Part shown: piece after piece, positions 9,001-16,900 of the stretch | Numbering within the stretch: position 1 is the stretch's first letter | Layout: the number at the start of each line of letters is the position of its first letter | NCBI GenBank assembly: GCA_017999075.1 | Contig: JAGOBX010000001.1 | Coordinates: 1 to 27,270, forward strand | Direction: 5' to 3' | From: Candidatus Babelota bacterium | GTDB lineage: Bacteria; JAGOBX01 | DNA: 27,270 nt | Position numbers and translations under genes: made by a program | Notes under the pieces: model-generated | The model's input: only the letters and a program-made list of their open reading frames with translations | Databases searched by the model: none | What the model was told of the DNA's origin: nothing

Positions 9001-12000
9001 GTAAGCGCATTAACCGGCGTTATATTATCAGTTCCTGAATTCCATTGAAAAATTATTGTATCTCCTTGTTCAATCGAATCGCATTTCGGATAAACTTGAG
9101 CAGGCGCAGTTGGACGGGCATTTATATTTGTCAACTGATTTTTAAAAACCCCTGTCGGCAAACCACTTCCTGTAACAAATAAATCAATAAGCCCGTCATT
9201 GTTATAATCCGCAAAATCAACTGCGCCAATACTGCCGCCTTTATTTAAACCAAGCGGCTCAATTTTTTTAATAAAACTGTCAGCGCCAATATTTTCATAA
9301 ATTGAAAAAGCTGCCGGATAACCCTGAAGCGTAATGTCAATATCTCCGTCACTATCATAATCGCCAAATTTAATTGAACCGATATTAAACCCCTGATTTA
9401 TACCCATTGGTTCAACTGCATTGGCAAAAATTCCATTTGTATTTTTAAATATTATAAAACGGTTGTTTTCACCGTCAAACCCTGCTGCAGCCAAATCCAT
9501 ATCTCCGTCATTATCATAATCGCCGAAAACAAGTGCAGGCAAATCCAAACCTATATTTACGCCAGTTGGCTGCTGATCAATAATAAATGAATCGTCAGCA
9601 TTATTTTTAAATATTATAAATCTGTAATTTGATCCATCATAACCTGCTGCCGCAAAATCAATATATCCGTCTTTATTATAATCTGCAACTGCAATCCTTG
9701 AATATTCGGTTAATCCTTGATTTATTCCAAGCGGCTCGGAATATCTTATAAAATTGCCTTTATCATTCCATAAAATTATCAGGCGGTTGTGCAATCCGTC
9801 ATTACCGGATACAATAATATCCAAGTCTCCGTCATTATCAAAGTCGGCTGTTTCTATATAACCGCGCTGTAACCCTTTATTTTCTCCCATTGGCTCGTTT
9901 GTTTTGATAAATTCGCCATTAATATTTTTATATAATATCAAACGGAAATTAACGCCGTCATTTCCGTTCGCTATTAAATCAAGATTTCCATCATTATCAT
10001 AATCCAGCCATTTAACTTTGCCTCGCATCAAACCTTTGCCTGCGCCCATAGGCTCTGCCGCTAAAATAAAAGTATCGCCGGTATTTCTAAAAATTTTAAA
10101 ATGATTTTGCGCCGAAAGTCCTGTTATAGCTATGTCAATTAAACCATCATTATTATAATCGCCCAAATCCATTTCAGAACGGTATAAACCTGATAAACCC
10201 GGTAAATCTATTTCACTTAATAATGAATAAGGCTTCAGCCGCGAAGCTGCTGCGAAAATTGATGAAAAATCAGATTCAACAATAAATTTCTGGTTTTGCG
10301 AATATTTGTAACTTACTGCTTTAATCCTGTAATAATAAGTTTGATTTTCATTTACAGTATTATCAATATAAAAAGTATCGTCAACTGAATTTATTTCCGC
10401 AATGATTTGTGAAGTCCAGTCAGACGGCGTTATTGAATCACTACGGAATATTTTATAACCTACAAGATAAGTATCGCCGTTAAGTATCGGCTCGCCGTTT
10501 GCATTTAGCGTTGGTTTTGTCCAGTATAGTTTTATTGTATCAAAAATGGAAGTGTCAGCGTTTGTCCATACCGGCGCGATTGGCGGAGCAGTATCATTAT
10601 TTTGCGCGGGAGCAGGATTTATTAAAAGAAAAACAGATGAATCGTTTATTGTATTCACCGGAGTTTGCAAACAAGTATAAATTGTATCGGCATTTTTATA
10701 AATCGAGTATGAATTAAAAAACTCTATTTCAAAATTTCGGATAATACCTGTATTTTCTGTTATATCTTTGTCAAATACTTTTAAAAAAAAAGTATTGTTT
10801 TCAATATCATTTTTGAATTCAGTAATATCAATAACTATTCTATTATCCGGCATCGGAGCGCTGCCGCCGTAAATATAATCTGTAAGAACCTTGGTTTTTA
10901 CCGGATTTGACGGATCGCCAACGCCGATTGTAATATCGCATTCCTGACGCGCGCTGTGTGAAATTTTGAAACTTGCAAGCAGTTGCGGATTATAATTATT
11001 TTTATCTATGAAATACATAACATCAGGAACAAATTGACGAAATGAGTTATATGAAATCCAGTAACATCCGTCATTGTTAAAATCGCCGGGCCAGCCTTTT
11101 CCCCAGCTATTAGCAATTTTAAATGCGCCGTATCTAACTTCTCCTTCTTCCGTATAAGGGCCGAAATTATCGTCGTAACCAATAACTGTATTAGCATGAT
11201 TATATTCGATTGGCGCAAGATAATTATCAAGCGTCCATAAGTCACTATCCGAAAGTTGCTCATATTTAGATGCGTCAACACCGATTTGCGCAATTATATT
11301 TGCATTTAATAGTGTTTTTATATTGGTAAAATTTATATCTTCAGCTGTATTAACAATTAAATTATCCGTTTCATTTCTGTATAACGCGGCCTCGCGCCAG
11401 GCGATTTCAGGCGGCCATGCAGTCAGATCATAATCATTATACGGCATTGTTTTGAATGTAGCAGCGCCGATGCCATACAATGTCCGATTCACAAACCAAA
11501 ACATACCGCCGGCGTCAATATTTTTATTTAATAAATTATAACTAAATTCAGGACTGAAAATTTTGTCTGCGTATTCCGCTGTAAAACTGCCTTTATACTC
11601 GCCGTTTTCGCCTGCGCCTGCAATATTCCAATTGTGTTCTTTCGCTTCCTGAAAGGTCTTTGAATAATATACTGAAGCCCAAAATGTGCAAGAGCCTTCA
11701 CCGCCCTGGTTTCCAATCGGCGGAAACCATATTTCATTAGAATTATCATAAGCCGCTGGCAGCGGCGCCGCATACTGTGGCGCAAATTGGACAGAACTTA
11801 TTTGTGAAACATTATTTTCTATCAGATTCCATTCTTCTTCTGTAGGCGGTCTTAACCCTGTGCCGTAACCATTAATAATTTTATTATAATTTTTTGAGGA
11901 ATCATATACTCCATAAATATTTTTCATTTTTTCAAGTTGAAGCGGTGCAATTTTTTTAGCGCTGACTGCAAAATTTTTTTTATAGATAATTGCATCATCT

Positions 12001-12074
12001 GCGTTTAAAACAGAACTAAATAATAAAATGACCCACAAAAATATTAAATTAAAAATTTTGAATGAAACGCCCAT
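6048..12074 (-). CDS. Giant secreted papain-like peptidase with two FG-GAP propellers and a sorting-type C-terminus
   Basis: 2008 residues. A signal peptide (about 1-25, SSVLNA) is followed by a C1A papain-like domain at about 115-345: oxyanion Gln in GNQGGEGSC (Q123), nucleophile C129, HANTVIGYDD (H293) and ANSWGKGW (N322), with the papain Q-to-C spacing of six. Then come Fn3 (498-610), seven FG-GAP/VCBS units with DYDNDGDLD calcium loops (first at about 637, repeating every 52-54 residues to 955), an Fn3-like module (988-1100), Fn3 (1110-1222), seven more units (1255-1573), an Fn3-like module (1608-1725), a beta-rich region ending SLNHFSIYG, and a C-terminal domain (1917-2008: VIVYPNPF ... 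DVASGVYLYLIK) of the T9SS/FlgD-like type. It is probably a secreted or surface protease. A GGAG site precedes the ATG. No secretion-system gene is in the window. Confidence 0.93.
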   Translation of the reverse strand: MGVSFKIFNLIFLWVILLFSSVLNADDAIIYKKNFAVSAKKIAPLQLEKMKNIYGVYDSSKNYNKIINGYGTGLRPPTEEEWNLIENNVSQISSVQFAPQYAAPLPAAYDNSNEIWFPPIGNQGGEGSCTFWASVYYSKTFQEAKEHNWNIAGAGENGEYKGSFTAEYADKIFSPEFSYNLLNKNIDAGGMFWFVNRTLYGIGAATFKTMPYNDYDLTAWPPEIAWREAALYRNETDNLIVNTAEDINFTNIKTLLNANIIAQIGVDASKYEQLSDSDLWTLDNYLAPIEYNHANTVIGYDDNFGPYTEEGEVRYGAFKIANSWGKGWPGDFNNDGCYWISYNSFRQFVPDVMYFIDKNNYNPQLLASFKISHSARQECDITIGVGDPSNPVKTKVLTDYIYGGSAPMPDNRIVIDITEFKNDIENNTFFLKVFDKDITENTGIIRNFEIEFFNSYSIYKNADTIYTCLQTPVNTINDSSVFLLINPAPAQNNDTAPPIAPVWTNADTSIFDTIKLYWTKPTLNANGEPILNGDTYLVGYKIFRSDSITPSDWTSQIIAEINSVDDTFYIDNTVNENQTYYYRIKAVSYKYSQNQKFIVESDFSSIFAAASRLKPYSLLSEIDLPGLSGLYRSEMDLGDYNNDGLIDIAITGLSAQNHFKIFRNTGDTFILAAEPMGAGKGLMRGKVKWLDYDNDGNLDLIANGNDGVNFRLILYKNINGEFIKTNEPMGENKGLQRGYIETADFDNDGDLDIIVSGNDGLHNRLIILWNDKGNFIRYSEPLGINQGLTEYSRIAVADYNKDGYIDFAAAGYDGSNYRFIIFKNNADDSFIIDQQPTGVNIGLDLPALVFGDYDNDGDMDLAAAGFDGENNRFIIFKNTNGIFANAVEPMGINQGFNIGSIKFGDYDSDGDIDITLQGYPAAFSIYENIGADSFIKKIEPLGLNKGGSIGAVDFADYNNDGLIDLFVTGSGLPTGVFKNQLTNINARPTAPAQVYPKCDSIEQGDTIIFQWNSGTDNITPVNALTYNLRIGKISGGCEIMSADTNSNHINNSNLYGNVQNNTSYIIKTQQFDAGTYYWSVQTIDNGMMKSVWSIEDTFIIALPADADTIAPAPPVIVSADTSLPGQIYLIWTKPLLNSNGIALINTDTDLYGYKIYRADTLFPANWNNCLIAIISDKDDTDYIDLTVTGGNTYYYRITAFDSSVRKNNSFNNESEFSDIMTLRSLVFPTQYFNSSDLIDLSSNFLELTDRNFALGDYDNDGNLDAALIGNDGFYNRFIIYKNEGNQFINVAEPLGSRHGFGENGMLNWSDYDNDGDLDLIASGFDGEARFMVFKNENNQFVKAYSVLGADIGFIGGDIKTADYDNDGDLDLAVTGDKYANNSLMVFQNINEIYQQKFEPMSANYGTENGELEWFDYDNDSDLDLLVSGKDDYYKRLILFRNDKTGFTKVAEPMGINSGMHYSSIAFADIDNDGDLDFAVAGNDGVNRRLIIFENQNGTFVNKQEPLDVNSGVSNGQIKFADYDDDGFIDLAVTGNDGSNKRIILFKNYNGTFVKDCEPAGTNAGFDNSKIFWNDWDKDGDLDLMVFGNNSNAEQKFYVYLNQTDNKNIRPVAPAIVSPLGTNFISGDTIIFRWNPVATDTTPQNAMTYNLRIGRKSGGSEIMSSDSVSAHTMNATLLGSVQNHTQWYIIPNSEKRLSNGIYYWSVQAVDAGLMKSEWAAEKMFTIADTIYIINSAETQIMISGKLTDDSPVSVLTIANTEALNIQFNIGDTATNIITNLVMKINPEKINAALTIEKADKNKYNTGIDLIHNYNQFSNTIIDLVLTDAFGNIISADSSAFEILPRLSYTIDKAFYSAEDLRKLRVMTFDEITNRWISAGEPVVSVNDTDAVISVSLNHFSIYGLFFAPSLVFANNLSNVIVYPNPFVPNDNDLLNGTPVSGISFANLPADAQIEIYTIAGGKVFSQTVNTSPFKWNVKNNDGRDVASGVYLYLIKSSSGKKTGKLAVIK
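7260..8327 (-). repeat. Second seven-unit FG-GAP/VCBS propeller
   Basis: Residues about 1250-1605. Calcium-loop motifs begin near 1255, 1309, 1361, 1414, 1467, 1520 and 1573. One unit reads DYDNDSDLD (the glycine of the loop is serine). Same unit length and phrase as the first propeller, consistent with duplication of the whole module. Confidence 0.85.
9120..10187 (-). repeat. First seven-unit FG-GAP/VCBS propeller
   Basis: Residues about 630-985. The calcium-loop motif of the form DxDxDGxxD begins near residues 637, 689, 744, 797, 851, 904 and 955. Each unit also carries EPMGxNxGL and a RLIIFKN-like strand. Seven evenly spaced units predict a closed seven-bladed beta-propeller. Confidence 0.85.
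11040..11732 (-). other. Papain-like (C1A) peptidase domain of the giant secreted protein
   Basis: Residues 115-345. All four functional positions of papain are in order: glutamine 123, cysteine 129, histidine 293 and asparagine 322. The last two sit in NHANTVIGYDD and IANSWGKGW, followed by a CYWISYNSF strand. There is no long inhibitory propeptide of the ERFNIN type before it; only about 90 residues separate the signal peptide from the catalytic domain. Confidence 0.88.
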
Positions 12075-12210
12075 ACTCTTCTCCTTTTCCTAACTACCAA
12101 CTAAAATATCAGATAAGTTCAAAACTCAATATATTCAATTTTTTTTGAAAACAACACTATACTACACTTAAAGACTATTATATTATTTCAGGTTAAATAT
12201 GTATATTTTT

Positions 12211-12240
12211 TTCAAAAAGATATTATAATAAAGTTATAAT
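12211..12240 (+). promoter_or_regulatory. Weak candidate promoter in the divergent spacer
   Basis: TTCAAA at 12211-12216 and TATAAT at 12235-12240, spaced by 18 nt, face the phosphoesterase-rubrerythrin gene and would give a leader of about 90 nt. The 263-nt spacer 12075-12337 must hold promoters for both divergent genes; I see no convincing one for the minus-strand gene, and the extreme AT content makes chance matches likely. Confidence 0.3.
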
Positions 12241-12337
12241 GTTTTTTTAAAAAAACCAAGCCAATAATTATTAATAATTTTTTTTTAAATATAACAAATT
12301 AAAAAAGGCATAAAATTAAATATTTAAAGAGGGAAAC

Positions 12338-13588
12338 ATGAAACTTCAATTTATAAAACATAACATAAATATTGATAAAAATGTGGAGGAAGTTATAATA
12401 AGCGGAGATCCCGGATGCGACGGATACAATACTGAAAACATAGCAATATTTGAAGAAATACTGAAAATTCAGGCTGATATGCATATTATTGACGGAGATA
12501 TGCTTGTTACAGGAGGAGAAATGTATTTTAAACAATTTTCTGAAATTGTTAATACATCTTCATCTGCTCCAGTATATTGCCTTCCAGGAAATCATGATAT
12601 AAAAGATTATGAAAAATTTTTCGGATTGAAAAACTATTATATTAAATACAACAACGTCATGTTCATAATGCTTGATAATTCAAAAAGATTTTTTGATAAT
12701 CAAACCATTGATTTTTTAAAAGAATCATTAATTTTTTCAGAATCAAAAGAAATAATAATTTTGTTTCATATTCCTCCTGAAAATCCTTATGTTCCCAACA
12801 GCATATCAAATGAAGAATGGCAAAAATTAAAAGGTATCATTGATCCTTTTAAAAATCAGATTAAATTAATAATATGCGCGCACATACATACTGCTTTTGA
12901 ATACATACTTGACGGTTATAAAATAATTGTAACTGGAGGCGCAGGTTCAAAACTTGATCCTGTTAAAAATACTTTTTTTGAAAAAAATTTTTATAATGCT
13001 TTACGATTAACATTTAAAAATAGCGAATTTAAATACGAGGTAATAAAAATAGATATATGTTATGGCAAAACATTTTATGAAAATCAGGATGTTATAACAA
13101 AACTCAAAGATTCGTTTAAAGAAGAATGTTCTGCTTTCAGAAAATATTTATTATATTCTGAAATAGCTGAAAATGAAGGATTTCACGGCATATCGAAACT
13201 GTTCAAAGCAGCTGCTTCTTCAGAATTTTACCATTCAAAAAATATGTTTATAGCGGCAGGCCGATACAGCAACACTTTACAAAATCTTGCAGAATCAATA
13301 AAAACCGAAAAATCTGAAGCAGAAATAATTTATCCGTCAAACATAAATTTAACTGAAAAAGAAAAATCTTTAACAGCAGTAACTTCATATAAAAACGCTC
13401 TTGATGCAGAAAAAGTTCATTTTAAATTATTCAATGAAGCTGCCGAACAATTAAAAAAAGGAAATGATATTCCTCTTCAAAAATATTTTATATGTTCAAG
13501 ATGCGGATATATGACTTATGGAGATAAACAACCTGCGCGCTGTCCTGCGTGCGGAGCTGATATGTTTAAATTTATAGAAGAAAAATAA
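12338..13588 (+). CDS. Calcineurin-like phosphoesterase fused to rubrerythrin and rubredoxin
   Basis: 416 residues in three parts. Residues 17-240 form a metallophosphoesterase: D24, GD at 53-54, PGNHD (83-87), FH144, AHIH (H182, H184). The first motif reads D-P-G rather than D-x-H. Residues about 255-372 align with rubrerythrin and keep every diiron ligand expected from Desulfovibrio rubrerythrin: E263, E296 and H299 (EFYH), E324 and E327, E358 and H361 (EKVH). Residues 383-416 are a rubredoxin: CSRCGY (C386, C389) and CPACG (C402, C405). Rubrerythrins reduce peroxide with electrons passed through the rubredoxin. The phosphoesterase substrate is unknown. No frameshift or internal stop separates the parts. 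An AGAGGGAAAC ribosome site precedes the ATG. It is a single cytoplasmic protein (no signal peptide), transcribed alone. Confidence 0.92.
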   Translation: MKLQFIKHNINIDKNVEEVIISGDPGCDGYNTENIAIFEEILKIQADMHIIDGDMLVTGGEMYFKQFSEIVNTSSSAPVYCLPGNHDIKDYEKFFGLKNYYIKYNNVMFIMLDNSKRFFDNQTIDFLKESLIFSESKEIIILFHIPPENPYVPNSISNEEWQKLKGIIDPFKNQIKLIICAHIHTAFEYILDGYKIIVTGGAGSKLDPVKNTFFEKNFYNALRLTFKNSEFKYEVIKIDICYGKTFYENQDVITKLKDSFKEECSAFRKYLLYSEIAENEGFHGISKLFKAAASSEFYHSKNMFIAAGRYSNTLQNLAESIKTEKSEAEIIYPSNINLTEKEKSLTAVTSYKNALDAEKVHFKLFNEAAEQLKKGNDIPLQKYFICSRCGYMTYGDKQPARCPACGADMFKFIEEK

Positions 13589-13607
13589 ATAAAAAAACCG
13601 ATTTTAG

Positions 13608-13635
13608 TTGAAAATATAAAATTATTCATTATAAT
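13608..13635 (+). promoter_or_regulatory. Candidate sigma70-type promoter for ctpA
   Basis: TTGAAA at 13608-13613, a 16-nt spacer and a perfect TATAAT at 13630-13635. Initiation near 13642 would leave a leader of about 30 nt before the start codon, carrying the GAGGTGA ribosome site. Eleven of twelve consensus positions match. Confidence 0.6.
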
Positions 13636-13660
13636 ATTCGAATTCAATTTAAAAATGTTT

Positions 13661-13667
13661 GAGGTGA
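13661..13667 (+). promoter_or_regulatory. Ribosome binding site that decides the ctpA start
   Basis: GAGGTGA lies inside the longest open frame, five bases before an in-frame TTG at 13673. This places the start at TTG rather than the upstream ATG at 13655, which has no ribosome site and would put acidic residues ahead of the signal peptide. Confidence 0.65.
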
Positions 13668-13672
13668 GTGTG

Positions 13673-15079
13673 TTGAAAAAAATATGTGCCTTATTTATTT
13701 CTGTAATTTTAAGTTTTTACGTTTATTCATCAGCGGCATATTCCGCCAATTATCATCCTAATTTAAGCGAAGAAGAATATATTGAAATGCTGAATGAAAC
13801 TATTAATCATATAAAAAACAATTTTGTCGATACTGATAAAATATCATTAGAAAAAATATATTTCGGCGCTATTGAAGGCGCTCTTAAAAGTTTAGATGAT
13901 CCATACACAAGATTTTTGCCGCCGGAAAAATATGATGATCTTAAAATGAAAACCACCAGTAAATTCGGAGGGTTGGGTATAGTCATATCTAAACGCGATA
14001 AAGAACTCACTGTAGTATCTCCTATACTCGGAACTCCTGCTTTTAAACTCGGCATAAAACCCGGCGATGTAATTATTGAAATAGAAAATGAATCTACTGA
14101 AAATTTAACCTTACAGGAAGCTGTCGAACGTATGCGCGGCGAACCCGGAACCAAAGTTACAATTACCATTTCAAGGGCGGAATTCAAACAGCCTAAAAAA
14201 TTCACTATAATCCGGGATATTATAAAAATAGAAACAGTTCAAACCAAAATGCTTAACGAAGATGTCGGGTATATCAGACTGCTTGAATTTTCCGAGCCTT
14301 CGCATAAAGAAATTGTCAAGGCATTGGCAGAACTTAAATCTCAAGGAATGAAAAAACTTATATTTGATTTAAGAAACAATCCCGGCGGATTACTCGAAAG
14401 CGCGTATGATATTTCAAATTTATTTTTAGACAGAGGGCTCGTAGTTTATACACGCGGCCGCCATTCTCATCAAAATAAAAATTATTATGCAAAACCTGAT
14501 TATTATGATATAAAAAATATTCCTTTAATAGTTCTGGCAAATGGAGGTTCGGCTTCAGGTTCTGAAATTGTGGTAGGAGCCATAAAAGATAATAAAAGAG
14601 GATTGATTGTCGGAGAAAAAACTTTCGGAAAAGGATTAGTCCAATCAGTATTTCCGTTCAGAAATCTTCCAAACACAAATTCCGGAGTTGCTATAACTAC
14701 TGCAAAATATTATACTCCTTCAGGAGTATGCATACAGGATACAGGAATATTTCCCGATATTGAAATTAAACCTAAAAAAACAACCGACGAAGAAGCTGAA
14801 AGTCTTATTAAATTCATAGACAAAGATCACGCTTTAAAATTTGTAAAAAAATATCCTGTTTACAAAGAGGAAGATTTATTGAATTATATCAAAGAATTAA
14901 AAAAAGACGGAATAATAGTTTCCAAAGAAATTGCAGAATCATTGGTTAAAGAACAATATGCACGCGAAGAAGGCAAACATTATTTTGCTGATTTGAATAC
15001 TGATGAAGTTTTAAAAAGGGCATTGGATTTATTCACAACTTATGATATATTCATGAAATCAATAAACAATACTAAATAA
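13673..15079 (+). CDS. C-terminal processing peptidase, S41 family (CtpA-type)
   Basis: 468 residues from the TTG start (474 from the ATG at 13655). A signal peptide, [23 protein letters not shown], is followed by an N-terminal helical part, a PDZ domain ([18 protein letters not shown] ... [12 protein letters not shown]) and the S41 domain. The catalytic Ser-Lys dyad is visible in GGSASGSE and TFGKG, 25 residues apart as in E. coli Tsp (S295 and K320 from the TTG start). The enzyme trims or degrades exported proteins from the C-terminus in the envelope. [10 protein letters not shown] is the usual oxyanion strand. It is the first gene of a run with serS (40-nt gap). No partner lipoprotein adaptor is seen. 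Confidence 0.93.
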   Translation: MKKICALFISVILSFYVYSSAAYSANYHPNLSEEEYIEMLNETINHIKNNFVDTDKISLEKIYFGAIEGALKSLDDPYTRFLPPEKYDDLKMKTTSKFGGLGIVISKRDKELTVVSPILGTPAFKLGIKPGDVIIEIENESTENLTLQEAVERMRGEPGTKVTITISRAEFKQPKKFTIIRDIIKIETVQTKMLNEDVGYIRLLEFSEPSHKEIVKALAELKSQGMKKLIFDLRNNPGGLLESAYDISNLFLDRGLVVYTRGRHSHQNKNYYAKPDYYDIKNIPLIVLANGGSASGSEIVVGAIKDNKRGLIVGEKTFGKGLVQSVFPFRNLPNTNSGVAITTAKYYTPSGVCIQDTGIFPDIEIKPKKTTDEEAESLIKFIDKDHALKFVKKYPVYKEEDLLNYIKELKKDGIIVSKEIAESLVKEQYAREEGKHYFADLNTDEVLKRALDLFTTYDIFMKSINNTK

Positions 15080-15119
15080 TTATTATACAAAATTTAATAA
15101 TCGGAGCGGAATATTTATT

Positions 15120-16394
15120 ATGCTTGATATAAGATTTATTATTTCAAATTATGATAAAGTCATAAACAATCTTAAGAATAGAAATTTCAAAGATACAGTT
15201 TTAATTGATAATCTCATTGAGTTATACAATGATTCCAAGGATTTGAAAAATAAAGTTGAAACGCTGAAAAACGAAAGGAACGTATTATCAAAGCAAATCG
15301 GAGTTATGAAATCAAAAGGCGAAGACGCTGCTGAAATCATGAATAAAGTTAAAGAACTTCCTGAACAGATAAAAATTATTGATGATAGAATCTCTGTTAT
15401 AGAGCAGGAAATAAATTCAAAAATATTAACAATTCCAAATATGCTTGATAACAGTGTGCCTGCAGGAAAAGACGAATCGGAAAATACAGTCATAAAAACA
15501 ATTAATCAAAAACCTATTTTTGATTTTGAACCTAAATCCCATTGGGATATAGGCGTTTCATTAGGAATATTAGATTTTGAACGGGCTGCTAAAATCACAG
15601 GATCCCGTTTTGTAATATTAAAAAATGAAGGGGCTCAATTAGAACGAGCTCTTATAAATTTTATGCTTGATGTGCAAACGAATGAAAATGGGTATTGTGA
15701 AATTTTACCTCCATTCATAGTAAATGATAAAAGTTTGTTAGGAACCGGACAGCTTCCAAAATTTGAAGAAGATTTATTCAAACTCCAGTCATTAAATTAT
15801 TATCTTGTTCCTACTGCAGAAGTTCCATTGACAAATATATACAGAGATGAAATTATCCCTGGTGACCAATTACCCATAAATATTACAGCTTATACACCAT
15901 GCTTCAGAGCAGAAGCAGGTTCGTGGGGAAAAGATACCAGAGGAATAATCCGGCAGCATCAGTTCAACAAAATAGAACTTGTAAAGTTTACTGCTCCGGA
16001 ATCATCCGAAACAGAACATAACAAATTACTTGAAAACGCAGAATCAATTCTAAAAAAACTCGGATTGCATTACAGAGTGGTTTTATTATGTTCAGGCGAT
16101 ACCGGATTTGCGTCTTCAAAAACATTTGATATTGAAGTATGGATGCCCGGACAAAATAAATATAGAGAAATTTCTTCATGCAGTAATTTTTCTGACTTTC
16201 AAAGCCGCCGCGCAAATATTAAATTTCGAAGAACATCAAAAGACAAACCAGAACTCGTTCATACGATAAACGGTTCCGGGCTTGCAGTAGGAAGAACTCT
16301 GGCTGCTATTCTTGAAAATTTTCAAAATAAAGACGGGTCAGTTTCAATACCCGAACAATTAATTCCATATATAAAAAAAACAACTATTAAATAA
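15120..16394 (+). CDS. serS: Serine--tRNA ligase
   Basis: 424 residues, the normal length for bacterial seryl-tRNA synthetase, which charges tRNA-Ser. It starts with [14 protein letters not shown], then a long antiparallel coiled coil (about 25-105) that grips the tRNA long arm. The class II core shows [13 protein letters not shown], motif 2 in [15 protein letters not shown] and motif 3 in [16 protein letters not shown]. The [11 protein letters not shown] segment is also characteristic. It is spaced 40 nt after ctpA and 25 nt before a small unknown gene, so it is probably in one operon. Nothing is missing. Confidence 0.96.
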   Translation: MLDIRFIISNYDKVINNLKNRNFKDTVLIDNLIELYNDSKDLKNKVETLKNERNVLSKQIGVMKSKGEDAAEIMNKVKELPEQIKIIDDRISVIEQEINSKILTIPNMLDNSVPAGKDESENTVIKTINQKPIFDFEPKSHWDIGVSLGILDFERAAKITGSRFVILKNEGAQLERALINFMLDVQTNENGYCEILPPFIVNDKSLLGTGQLPKFEEDLFKLQSLNYYLVPTAEVPLTNIYRDEIIPGDQLPINITAYTPCFRAEAGSWGKDTRGIIRQHQFNKIELVKFTAPESSETEHNKLLENAESILKKLGLHYRVVLLCSGDTGFASSKTFDIEVWMPGQNKYREISSCSNFSDFQSRRANIKFRRTSKDKPELVHTINGSGLAVGRTLAAILENFQNKDGSVSIPEQLIPYIKKTTIK

Positions 16395-16419
16395 TATTAT
16401 AAAATAGAGGTATCTTAAA

Positions 16420-16800
16420 ATGGCGCTTAACACAATTGAAGATGTATGCAGAGTCGAAGAACTGATAAATTTAAAAAATGAATTTAAAAATGATGAAACA
16501 TTAAAAGGGCAAATCATTCTTGACGGCGTAAAATCAAGACTTACTGCCATGTTAGCACTTCAGACGACCGAATTGGGAAGAATCGAATCAAATGCTCCTG
16601 AATTTACCGAGATATATTTACGAGAACTTGATGCAAGCAATGATATAAAACAGAAATATCCTTTAAACAAAGACAAAAAAATTTATACTATTCCTTTACA
16701 GGAATTTTTGCGAGAACTTAAACTGTCTTTTAAAAACAAAGTTCAGAAAGAAATTGATTCCAAACAGGCGGAACTCGAAAAAATAATAAAAATGATTTAA
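16420..16800 (+). CDS. Small conserved-looking helical protein, unknown function
   Basis: 126 residues with no signal peptide, cysteine cluster or motif I recognise. It is rich in charged residues and predicted helical, with a likely amphipathic or coiled-coil C-terminus (KNKVQKEIDSKQAELEKII). It starts 25 nt after serS behind an AGAGG ribosome site and ends just before a terminator-like hairpin, so it is expressed as the last gene of the ctpA-serS run. Codon use resembles its neighbours, and the frame is not a shadow of another gene, which supports it being real. No function is proposed. Confidence 0.75.
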   Translation: MALNTIEDVCRVEELINLKNEFKNDETLKGQIILDGVKSRLTAMLALQTTELGRIESNAPEFTEIYLRELDASNDIKQKYPLNKDKKIYTIPLQEFLRELKLSFKNKVQKEIDSKQAELEKIIKMI

Positions 16801-16825
16801 TTATAATAAAGCAAAAACTGTTATC

Positions 16826-16855
16826 AAACGGTTTCTGCAGTTTTCCGTTTTTTAT
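16826..16855 (+). terminator. Candidate intrinsic terminator after the serS run
   Basis: AAACGG (16826-16831) can pair with CCGTTT (16845-16850), and the T run continues to 16853. The stem is short and weak. A second possible stem, AAAACTG (16814-16820) with CAGTTTT (16838-16844), overlaps it and would exclude it or form a pseudoknot. Confidence 0.4.
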
Positions 16856-16900
16856 CACATATTTTAAAAAACAGCATAATAAAAATATTATATAATTTAT

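Noticed and set aside
11006-11293. Minus-strand 95-codon frame inside the peptidase domain region
   Set aside because: Same-strand out-of-frame shadow of the papain-like domain, whose His and Asn motifs are in the long frame.
12241-12256. Palindrome GTTTTTTTAAAAAAAC as an operator or terminator
   Set aside because: It is a simple T run followed by an A run in a spacer that is nearly all A and T; no supporting GC stem or repeat copy.
13655-13672. ATG at 13655 as the ctpA start
   Set aside because: The GAGGTGA ribosome site lies after this ATG and five bases before the in-frame TTG at 13673, which also gives a cleaner signal peptide.
16891-16896. TATAAT as a promoter for the RlmD-type gene
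   Set aside because: It is only five bases before the ATG, so transcription would begin at or inside the coding sequence; no -35 partner is visible.
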